Below, piece after piece: positions 47,001 through 53,820 of a stretch of DNA of 64,000 bases (the first letter of the stretch is position 1; the number at the start of each line of letters is the position of its first letter). The position numbers were made by a program, and so were the translations under genes. Location of the stretch: positions 16,524 through 80,523 of the forward strand of contig SEAD01000004.1 of assembly GCA_004173355.1 (NCBI GenBank). Direction: 5' to 3'. The DNA is from Chitinophagaceae bacterium. GTDB lineage: Bacteria > Bacteroidota > Bacteroidia > Chitinophagales > Chitinophagaceae. Below the pieces are notes generated by a model. It worked only from the letters and a program-made list of their open reading frames with translations. It ran no database searches and was not told where the DNA came from.

Positions 47001-47379
47001 ATTGAAAGCTGATTATTTCGCCAATGCTATCTTGGTCAATGATGGCAAAGGGAAGTTTGAAGTGCGGGCAATGCCTGCGGAGGCGCAATTTACCCCCTTC
47101 CGGGATGCCGCGATCACAGATGTAAACAATGACAGGCTTCCTGATATCCTGTTGTTTGGTAATTACTACGACAATAATATCCAGATGGGCAGGTACGATG
47201 CCGATGGCGGAACCGTGCTGGTGAATAAAGGAGGGGGAAATTTTGAAGCCCATCCATTGAATGGCCTGACCGTGCATGGGCAGGTGAGGCATATCCGGAA
47301 GATCACGGTTGGTGGCAGGGAAACATTTGTGCTGGCAAGGAATAATGACAGCACGAAGCTGATCCGTTTTGATCAGTAG
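44005..47379 (+). CDS. Giant FG-GAP/VCBS repeat lipoprotein with ASPIC/UnbV domain (second copy)
   Basis: A 1,124-residue paralogue of the preceding gene with the same order: lipoprotein signal (MLASC), FG-GAP propeller (DFNNDGLTD, DINNDGWLD, DIDLDGYPD, DFDNDGYKD, DLDNDGDLD), ASPIC/UnbV domain (GAKVVLYQGAEVRTYDKSPV ... VDSMVLVWPDN) and second propeller (DINNDGLED, DLNNDGFRD, DINGDGFAD). The start could be 44005 or the internal ATG 44041, which better fits a signal peptide. The pair diverged after tandem duplication, suggesting different ligands. The last codons and stop form the first unit of a 39-bp tandem repeat shared with the converging gene. Confidence 0.9.
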   Translation: MGSKNNISFAGMMNTLTAGLKIIPLGLTVVAMLASCKNNKDASSAPLFVALDSKRTGLDFSNNLSYNQQFNLFKYIYFYNGSGLGAGDFNNDGLTDLFFGSNQGSNKIYLNNGGLKFRDVSKEAGIVADGGWTTGISVVDINNDGWLDVYISRVGQYEILHSSNLLLVNQGLDKNGIPQFKEMAKEYGLDFSGFSTQAAFLDYDVDGDLDMILLNHSVHENGTFKPRGNFLGTYHPLSGDRFYRNDGGKYTDVTHETMINSSAISYGLGIAISDIDLDGYPDMYIGNDFHENDYLYINQRNGTFREEGEERLQHTSQYSMGVDVADINNDAYPEIISMDMLPEDPYILKRSLGEDAYDIFKFKIGAGYSHQYTRNNLQYNRRNGSFSEIGLYSGVAATDWSWAPLWVDFDNDGYKDLFISNGIPKRMNDMDYINFVSNAEIQQRIQGNNMQEKDLALINKFPEIKLPNRFYRNNRNLSFTDENSRIDGQEASFSNGAVYADLDNDGDLDIVVNNIDATAVVYENKLQRTDSTASARITLKGQPGNINAVGAKVVLYQGAEVRTYDKSPVRGFMSSMEVPMLVGYDKRKVDSMVLVWPDNSCQTFTPIDSGLTKIIYQPGLRKFDYQQLKDRSRDSIAVAYDVTQNSGLDYQHKENYFVEFDREPLVPHMLSTEGPAIAVGDINNDGLEDIYFGGARDGKSGVYLQTAAGRFNRVPQPRLDLDSVYENTDAIFVDLNNDGFRDLVVASGGNEFYGADYHNMPRAYMNDGKAVFNLVPKAFGNTLLTASCVVANDINGDGFADLFIGARAVPYAFGQTPSSYLFQNDGKGHFTDVTAKYMPAVKDLGFVTNASWADLDKNGRADLLVSLEWGGLYAFMEKDGKYTKEVLTDRSGWWNFVFPYDIDNDGDLDLVAGNLGLNSRLTGSAEHPVRMYYNDFDGNGRKEQVMTYYLQGRELPFANKSELEKQIPPLKKKFLYAEDFAKASLEDLFGAEKLKGATVLKADYFANAILVNDGKGKFEVRAMPAEAQFTPFRDAAITDVNNDRLPDILLFGNYYDNNIQMGRYDADGGTVLVNKGGGNFEAHPLNGLTVHGQVRHIRKITVGGRETFVLARNNDSTKLIRFDQ

Positions 47380-47486
47380 CAAGGACAGTAAATCCTGGTG
47401 ATTCGTTTTGATCAGGAGTAAGCACAGTAGATCCTGCTGATCCGTTTTGATCAGTAATAGGGACAGTAGATCCGTGTGATCCATTT
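47360..47486. repeat. Three tandem 39-bp units plus a partial fourth at the junction of converging genes
   Basis: Units start at 47360, 47399 and 47438, with a 10-bp partial at 47477; each resembles TGATCCGTTTTGATCAGTAG followed by a GGACAGTAGATCC-type half. The first unit holds the final codons and stop of the FG-GAP lipoprotein gene; the third holds the final codons and stop of the minus-strand gene. So the repeat has duplicated the junction of two gene ends. Confidence 0.88.
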
Positions 47487-48377
47487 ACTGGTGTCCGGCT
47501 CGGTGCGGCGGTCAGTGACCAGCGACTGGTAGGGGATTGCGGGTTGTTTCATCTCGTGATCTTTCAGGAAGGTCTCCATATTGGCCACTGCCAGTGATGC
47601 GCCGACCGGTCCGCCCCGGTATTCACCGATGGCAACAGAGCCACCGGAGGGCATCCATCGGTAACTGATCCGTTTTGAATCCGGCAGGCGACGGTCCACG
47701 GGTAGTGCAACCCGCACCAGTTGTGAATCCCCGACAGCGCTGATATTGAGCATGGGAAAGCCGGTTTCGGTCGCATTGTTTGCCTTTACGTAAGCACGCA
47801 TTTCATCGATCAGCCGGTAAACCATTTCCGTGGAAGGCCGGGCGGTGGTGATTTCGAACAGGCTGACCAGTGCGGTATCGGTTACAGGTTTGCTGGTCAC
47901 TTTAAAACCATAGACATTGACGGGGTTGGAATAGAAACTGCGAAGGCTATCGAGGATGACGGAGGTTTTTTCCCGGAGAGCTGAAGATCCGTACAGCCGG
48001 CTGATGCGGGTGATCGGGTTGTAAGTACCACTGCTGCTCCCGCTCCAGACGATATCAACGCTGTCGGTCCCGCTGGTCACGATGGTCAGTGTACTCAGGA
48101 GGGAGTCCGTTCCGTCATTCACAACGAGTACCAGCGAACTCAGTTGTTTGTCTGTTATGCGGAATGTATAACCACCCGAACGGAATTCATATTTTGAAAG
48201 CTGTTCACCCGGCCACCATTGTTTCCAGCCGTCCTGGTTCATGAGTGAGCGTTTGATTCCCTGCGGGGCAGCGATGACACGCACTCCCTGGTCAAATTTT
48301 TTATAGGGTGAGGTAAAGAGATAAAGGCCGGCGAAAACGAGCAACAGGAACAGGGCAAGGGCAATCCGTTTTTTCAT
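47451..48377 (-). CDS. Membrane-anchored SRPBCC + GyrI-like effector-binding protein
   Basis: A 308-residue protein with an N-terminal hydrophobic anchor (LALFLLLVFAGLYLF). Residues ~30-150 resemble an SRPBCC/polyketide-cyclase-like fold (SLMNQDGWKQWWPGEQ), and residues ~150-308 a GyrI-like AraC-effector-binding domain (EYRGGPVGASLAVANMETFL). Such two-domain proteins bind small hydrophobic molecules, but no ligand or role is known here. The final ten residues (ITRIYCPYY) are encoded inside a tandem repeat, so the C-terminus may be recent. It is divergent from the GH65 gene by 79 bp. Confidence 0.68.
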   Translation of the reverse strand: MKKRIALALFLLLVFAGLYLFTSPYKKFDQGVRVIAAPQGIKRSLMNQDGWKQWWPGEQLSKYEFRSGGYTFRITDKQLSSLVLVVNDGTDSLLSTLTIVTSGTDSVDIVWSGSSSGTYNPITRISRLYGSSALREKTSVILDSLRSFYSNPVNVYGFKVTSKPVTDTALVSLFEITTARPSTEMVYRLIDEMRAYVKANNATETGFPMLNISAVGDSQLVRVALPVDRRLPDSKRISYRWMPSGGSVAIGEYRGGPVGASLAVANMETFLKDHEMKQPAIPYQSLVTDRRTEPDTSKWITRIYCPYY

Positions 48378-48456
48378 ATGTCAATCCGTTTCGCGGAGTT
48401 ATTTCACACAAATAAAAGTAAATTCACCGACTCATTCCTGATAAATAAAGACCGTT

Positions 48457-50490
48457 ATGCTACGATTGCTTATACTCCTCCCCGCCTGCCTGTTTTTTTC
48501 ATTTTCCAATGCCCAGGATCCCTGGAAACTCAGTACCTCATCGGTAGACCCCAATAACTATTACGGGGTGACGGTAGCCAATGGTATGATCGGGATCGTA
48601 TCGTCGCCCGAGCCATTCAAGGTAAAAGACGTGGTACTTGCGGGGGCCTACGATCTGTATGGCCGTGGCCGGGTGAGCAACTTCCTGAAAAGTTTCAACC
48701 TGCTGAACATGTACCTCGAAGTGGACGGCAAACGGCTGGCCGGGAAAGATGTGTCCAATATGAAACAGGAGCTGGATATGCAATCGGCCGGGTTCAGCAG
48801 CTGGTTTGATTATGGCGACAAGGCATCGGTTACTTACACATATTATTCACTCCGCCATCTTCCCTACAGCGTACTGATGGATGTGAGTATTACGGCGAAA
48901 AAGGACATCAATATCACGGGCGCCAGTGTGATGGAAGCGCCGGATGCATTACGTGATGTGGAAAATTATTACAATGAGATTGACCGGCCGCATGTGGTGA
49001 TCAGCCTGCTGACATCACAGGCAAAGAGTCCGACGGGCAAACTGCTGATGTGTGCCAGCAATACTTTCCTTTTTTCCGAACCACATGGTGCGGAGCCAAG
49101 GGTGATCCATGAGATGTGGGACAACAATATGCACCTGATGAAATTTTCGAGGAAGATCAAAGCCGGGGAAACCTATCGGTTCTCGATCGCGGGTTCGTCC
49201 ATTACATCGGCCCACCATGATGATCCCCTGAATGAGGCGGAGCGATCCACGATCTATGCAAAACTGGAAGGCCGGGAGCGGCTGATCAGTTTCCATAAAA
49301 AAGCCTGGAACGATCTCTGGAAGAGTGATATTGAAATTGAAGGTGATGCCCAGAGCCAGCAGGACATCCACAGCATGTTGTACCACCTGTATTCATTCAG
49401 TCGGGAGGGCACGGCCTTATCACCTTCGCCGATGGGGCTGAGCGGTCTGGGTTATAACGGGCATGTGTTCTGGGATACCGATCTCTGGATGTATCCGGCC
49501 GTACTGGTGCTGCATCCCGAAATTGCAAAGAGTATGGTGGAGTATCGTTTCCAGCGGCTGGAAGCTGCCCGCCGCAATGCGTTCAGCAAGGGTTTCAAGG
49601 GAGCCATGTTCCCCTGGGAAAGTGCGGGCACGGGTGTGGAAGAAACCCCGGTATGGGCGCTGAGCGGACCATTTGAACACCATATAACGGCTTGTGTGGC
49701 CATTGCCGCCTGGAATTATTACTGTGTTACGCAGGATAAAAACTGGCTGCGCGAAAAAGGCTGGCCGATATTGCAGGCCACTGCCGAGTTCTGGTCCAGC
49801 CGCGTGGAGCGGAATGGTCCGGGGAAATATGATATCAAAAACGTGGTGGCTGCCGATGAGTGGGCAGAGAACGTGGATAATAATGCGTTTACCAATGCAG
49901 CAGCAAAACTGAACCTGCAGGTGGCAGCGGACGCCGCGAAAATCCTGGGTGTGGCTGCGGACCCTGACTGGCTGCAGGTTGCGGCCAATATCCCGATCCT
50001 GAAAATGGACAACGGAGTGACACGCGAGCATGCCAGTTATAATGGTGAGGGGATCAAACAGGCGGATGTGAACCTGTTGTCGTATCCCCTCAAGACCATC
50101 ACCCGTACCGAGGAAATCCGTGCTGATCTCGAATACTATGAGACACGTGTACCTGATGAAGGCACACCGGCTATGACCCAGGGCATATTTGCCCTCCTGT
50201 ATGCGCGGATCGGTGACAAACAGAAATCGTTTAAGTGGTTCAAGGAGGCCTATGAGCCCAATCTCCTGCCTCCGTTCCGGGTGATTGCCGAGACGAAGGG
50301 TGGCACGAATCCTTATTTCGCAACCGGCGCCGGTGGCGTGCTGCAGAGTGTATTGATGGGTTTTGGCGGACTGGACATCACCCCGAAAGGTATTGTGCAG
50401 GTGAAGTCGGTGTTGCCGGAGGGCTGGAAAAAGCTGACCCTGAAAGGCGTGGGTCCGGAAAAGAAAACCTTCCAGGTTTCACCGAAATAA
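48457..50490 (+). CDS. Secreted glycoside hydrolase family 65 protein, predicted alpha-glucoside hydrolase
   Basis: A 677-residue enzyme with a signal peptide (LPACLFFSFSNAQ), an N-terminal beta-sandwich (residues ~20-270) and an (alpha/alpha)6 barrel with GH65 motifs GHVFWDTDLWMYP, KGAMFPWESAGTG and ADEWAENVDNNAFTN. E468 is the expected general acid. E612 in VIAETKGG lies 144 residues on, where inverting GH65 hydrolases carry the base and phosphorylases do not; the characterised Flavobacterium johnsoniae alpha-1,2-glucosidase has, from memory, the same spacing. Export also argues against a phosphorylase. Likely substrates are kojibiose, trehalose or related alpha-glucosides. Belongs functionally to the SusC/SusD locus upstream. 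Confidence 0.87.
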   Translation: MLRLLILLPACLFFSFSNAQDPWKLSTSSVDPNNYYGVTVANGMIGIVSSPEPFKVKDVVLAGAYDLYGRGRVSNFLKSFNLLNMYLEVDGKRLAGKDVSNMKQELDMQSAGFSSWFDYGDKASVTYTYYSLRHLPYSVLMDVSITAKKDINITGASVMEAPDALRDVENYYNEIDRPHVVISLLTSQAKSPTGKLLMCASNTFLFSEPHGAEPRVIHEMWDNNMHLMKFSRKIKAGETYRFSIAGSSITSAHHDDPLNEAERSTIYAKLEGRERLISFHKKAWNDLWKSDIEIEGDAQSQQDIHSMLYHLYSFSREGTALSPSPMGLSGLGYNGHVFWDTDLWMYPAVLVLHPEIAKSMVEYRFQRLEAARRNAFSKGFKGAMFPWESAGTGVEETPVWALSGPFEHHITACVAIAAWNYYCVTQDKNWLREKGWPILQATAEFWSSRVERNGPGKYDIKNVVAADEWAENVDNNAFTNAAAKLNLQVAADAAKILGVAADPDWLQVAANIPILKMDNGVTREHASYNGEGIKQADVNLLSYPLKTITRTEEIRADLEYYETRVPDEGTPAMTQGIFALLYARIGDKQKSFKWFKEAYEPNLLPPFRVIAETKGGTNPYFATGAGGVLQSVLMGFGGLDITPKGIVQVKSVLPEGWKKLTLKGVGPEKKTFQVSPK

Positions 50491-50639
50491 CCAGCCGGAC
50501 CGGGCAAACAACATGCGGGACCCTTTGAAGGCCAGGTATACCAGCCGGCGCAGGTGGCCCGGTTCCTGAAAAAATATCCTCCGGAACCCGCCCTGCTGTT
50601 CGTTTTGTCAGTATAAATAGTTTAATTTGTACAACTAAC

Positions 50640-51194
50640 GTGAAAAAACTAGCCGCCATATCACTCATCTGCCTGTTGGCCTTCAACTGGTTTGGGTACC
50701 GGATCGTAACCGGTGTCATGAGTGATGATGCAGACCAGCGGCTTGAGGCACAGCTCGATACAGAGCAGTACGAAGATTCCCAACTCATCGAAGTGCGCAT
50801 CCCGCTGAACGTTCCCTACCAGGTCAGCCAGGCCGAATTTGAACGGCATTATGGTGAAGTGGAAGCGGATGGGATTATTTACACCTATGTAAAAAGCAAG
50901 GTGGAAATGAACGAGCTGGTGCTGAAATGTATTCCCAATGATGCTAAAAAGCAGATCCGGGAAGCGGGCAACGATTTTTACAAAAAAACGAATGGTCTTG
51001 ACCAGGATCAGTCCGGCAAGAAAACAAATAACCAGGTGGTCAAACAATCGGCCACTGACTATGACGATCGGCTGGAAACCTTTACTGTACAGGTTCCTGT
51101 TGAATCTGTCTCTACTGCATTTGCGCGATTCTCCAGCGCATTGACTGACGCCGGGCTCGTTGTAGCCGGCCAGCCTCCCCAATTTTTTATTTAA
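50640..51194 (+). CDS. Hypothetical exported/anchored protein with a DUF4349-like flavour
   Basis: A 184-residue protein from GTG 50640. A hydrophobic N-terminus (LAAISLICLLAFNWFGYRIV) is a signal peptide or anchor. The body is predicted mixed alpha/beta with many acidic and lysine residues; IEVRIPLNVPYQVS and ETFTVQVPVESVS look like paired beta strands. I do not recognise it with confidence. A TAATTTG box lies just upstream, so it is probably expressed on its own, between the GH65 gene and the haloperoxidase cluster. Confidence 0.6.
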   Translation: MKKLAAISLICLLAFNWFGYRIVTGVMSDDADQRLEAQLDTEQYEDSQLIEVRIPLNVPYQVSQAEFERHYGEVEADGIIYTYVKSKVEMNELVLKCIPNDAKKQIREAGNDFYKKTNGLDQDQSGKKTNNQVVKQSATDYDDRLETFTVQVPVESVSTAFARFSSALTDAGLVVAGQPPQFFI

Positions 51195-51433
51195 GCGAAC
51201 CAGCTGCTGGAAAAGATGATTCTGGTTTGGAAAGGTAGCCCGTCAGGCAAGCACGGAAGCCGGACCATCCATTCTTCATGCAACCAGTTGTGAGGCCTGC
51301 GAATCGCGGGCTGGGTTCAACGGATCCGATCAGTTATTTACGGTCGCCCGGATTGGACGGGAAGCCGGGTGGACGGTCATCCATCTTTATACTGAGAAGA
51401 AAAACAGGCAGTTTTATCAAACTATTCCACGAA

Positions 51434-52765
51434 GTGAAGAAGATTTATTGGCTCTTGGTTACGGGCACGGTCATGCTCGTATCATGTAAGGAAAAGAAAA
51501 ACGATTACCAGGCGATCACTAAAAGCAGCAACCTGTTCAGTGAGGTGGTTTACGAACTGAACACGGTCGTGATGGGAAATAATTTCAGTCCCATCGTTGC
51601 GTCGCGGAACTATATGTATGCCAGCGTGGCGGCTTATGAAGTGATCGCCGCCGGTTATCCGTCAAGATTCAATTCACTCGCGGGACAGGTTAACGGATTA
51701 TCCAGGCTCCCGGTACCGGATACGGCGAAGAAAATCGATTATAACTACGCGGCCCTGCTGGCGTTCAGCAAAGTGGGCGAGGCGGTGACCTTTCCCGAGG
51801 GAAGCATGGAGGTGTATACCGACAGCATCAAACAGATGATGAAGGATCACGGCATGCCGACCGATGTAAGGGACAACAGCGTAGCATTCGCGGATACGAT
51901 ATCAAAGGTAATTATTGCCTGGAGCAAAAAAGATAATTACGCGCAGACACGCAGTGCGCCTAAATATACTGTGATAGATACCCCGGGAAGGTGGGTGCCA
52001 ACACCACCCGCCTATACCTCGGGTATGGAACCCCACTGGCAGGAGATCCGCACACTGGTAATGGATAGTTCCAACCAGTTTGTGCCACCTGCGCCTTTGG
52101 AGTTTAACATCAAAGACAAGAACAGTCCTTATTATAAAGAAGTGATGGCGATTAAAACTGCGGTAGATAGTCTCACCCCTGAACAGCGGCATATTGCCAA
52201 TTTCTGGGACGACAACCCTTTTAAACTGAATGTATCCGGTCACGTGAGTTTCGGGACAAAAAAGTTTTCGCCTCCCGGTCACTGGATGGCTATCGTAGGT
52301 ATTGCTGCGCAAAAGGCAAAGTTTGATTACGCCGAAACAGTGTACGCATATGTGCTGACGGCGATTGCGCAGTTTGACGCGTTTATCCAGTGCTGGGACC
52401 AGAAGTACCGCAGCAATACGGTCCGCCCGGAAACAGTGATCAACAAATATATTGACCCCGAATGGCAACCGCTGCTGCAGACGCCGCCATTCCCGGAGTA
52501 TACCTGCGGGCATTCGACCGTATCATCGGCAAATGCCGAGGCGCTGACGGCCGTGTTTGGTGACAATTTCGCCTATACTGATACATCCGAGCAGGAGTTC
52601 GGCATTGATAAGAGGAGTTACACCTCATTCCGTGCAGCGGCAGAGGAGAACAACTGGGCCCGTTTTTATGGCGGGATCCATTTCCATCACTCCTGTATCA
52701 TCAGCACCGAATATGGTGCAAAGGTGGGCCAGCTGGTGGTGGCACGACTAAAACTGAAAAAATAA
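51434..52765 (+). CDS. Vanadium-haloperoxidase/PAP2-fold lipoprotein, variant active site
   Basis: About 443 residues from GTG 51434, chosen because it yields a lipoprotein signal (MKKIYWLLVTG, lipobox LVSC); the frame opens earlier at 51278 without one. Vanadate/phosphate-binding motifs are largely present: K-x6-RP as KYRSNTVRP, the loop YTCGHS, and ARFYGGIH. The serine of the usual PSGH loop is a cysteine (codon 52505-52507), and in the last motif SRxxxGxHxxxD the S and D are A and S. It may be a halogen-oxidising enzyme, a phosphatase, or have lost activity. First gene of a cluster with an outer-membrane barrel and a second, canonical homologue. Confidence 0.83.
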   Translation: MKKIYWLLVTGTVMLVSCKEKKNDYQAITKSSNLFSEVVYELNTVVMGNNFSPIVASRNYMYASVAAYEVIAAGYPSRFNSLAGQVNGLSRLPVPDTAKKIDYNYAALLAFSKVGEAVTFPEGSMEVYTDSIKQMMKDHGMPTDVRDNSVAFADTISKVIIAWSKKDNYAQTRSAPKYTVIDTPGRWVPTPPAYTSGMEPHWQEIRTLVMDSSNQFVPPAPLEFNIKDKNSPYYKEVMAIKTAVDSLTPEQRHIANFWDDNPFKLNVSGHVSFGTKKFSPPGHWMAIVGIAAQKAKFDYAETVYAYVLTAIAQFDAFIQCWDQKYRSNTVRPETVINKYIDPEWQPLLQTPPFPEYTCGHSTVSSANAEALTAVFGDNFAYTDTSEQEFGIDKRSYTSFRAAAEENNWARFYGGIHFHHSCIISTEYGAKVGQLVVARLKLKK

Positions 52766-52868
52766 CAACCAGACCATTGACCATAACCTTAAACCTTATC
52801 CAACATTTGAATTTGCCCCACGACGGGGTGTTTATACGAACCATTAACTGCTAAACGACTACTGACTT

Positions 52869-53819
52869 ATGAGAATTTTTTCAAAAAAAAATATCATGGC
52901 CTGCATCGCCTGCGGCATCGGGTTGACCTCGGTGGCACAGACTGATATTGACGGTATCATGATGGAAAAAAATGCGTTCTGCGTGGGACCAATGTACACC
53001 CACAGCAGCTGGAGGGATTACTGGGAAGGAACCCTGAAAAGGGAGAACCTGAACCTCGGCCGTGTGAGCACGCAGATGTACAGTGTGATGGGCAACTATG
53101 GCATCACACGCAAACTGAACCTGCTGTTTAATGTACCGTATGTGCGCACCAGGGCATCAGAAGGGACATTGCACCCGATGGACGGACTGCAGGACCTCAG
53201 CCTGTTCCTGAAGTACAAGGCACTGCAACACAAAATGGGCGATGGACGCCTGACTGTTTTTGCGATCGGCGGTGTCTCTGCGCCCCTGACGGATTACCCC
53301 GCGGACTTCCTGCCCCTGTCGATCGGTATGCAGAGCAAAACCGCATCGGTCCGTGCGATGGTCGATTACCAGCAGGGTAACCTTTTCGCCACCGCATCCG
53401 GTACCTATACATTCAGGGATGATATCGAGATTGACCGTACATCCTATTACACCACTGAAATGCATTATACCAACAAGGTAAAAATGTATGACATGACGAA
53501 TGTGAATGTGCGTGCGGGTTTCCGCAACCAGCGACTGATCGCCGAAGCGATATTCAGCCAGTCCAATTCCCTGGGTGGGTTTGATATCACCCGCAACAAC
53601 ATGCCTTTCCCGAGTAATAAAATGAATACAACCAGCGTGGGAGTGAATGTGAAATATGTATTACCCCCGTTGCCACAGCTTTCCATCGTGGCCGGCGGCT
53701 CGCAGGTGATTGCCGGACGCAATGTGGGCATGGCTACCACCGTCTATGGCTCGTTGTTTTATGTATTTGACTTCAGCCGCAAAACAAAATCTGTTGAACC
53801 ATCGAACAATACCAACTGA
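52869..53819 (+). CDS. Outer membrane beta-barrel protein, putative transporter
   Basis: A 316-residue protein with a signal peptide (ACIACGIGLTSVAQ) and a series of alternating amphipathic strands ending VYGSLFYVFDFS, typical of a 12-14-strand barrel of the type annotated as transporter or phenol-degradation meta-pathway barrel (FadL-like without a hatch). It lies between the two haloperoxidase-fold genes; its stop abuts the next ATG by one base, so it is co-translated with the second one. Likely a channel for the substrate or product; this is inference. Confidence 0.72.
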   Translation: MRIFSKKNIMACIACGIGLTSVAQTDIDGIMMEKNAFCVGPMYTHSSWRDYWEGTLKRENLNLGRVSTQMYSVMGNYGITRKLNLLFNVPYVRTRASEGTLHPMDGLQDLSLFLKYKALQHKMGDGRLTVFAIGGVSAPLTDYPADFLPLSIGMQSKTASVRAMVDYQQGNLFATASGTYTFRDDIEIDRTSYYTTEMHYTNKVKMYDMTNVNVRAGFRNQRLIAEAIFSQSNSLGGFDITRNNMPFPSNKMNTTSVGVNVKYVLPPLPQLSIVAGGSQVIAGRNVGMATTVYGSLFYVFDFSRKTKSVEPSNNTN

Positions 53820-53820
53820 T

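Noticed and set aside
46966..47484. Minus-strand frame with a 13-residue repeat (DLLSLLLIKTD type)
   Set aside because: The repeat arises from reading the 39-bp array backwards; the rest is antisense to the FG-GAP gene, and it overlaps the end of the real minus-strand gene.
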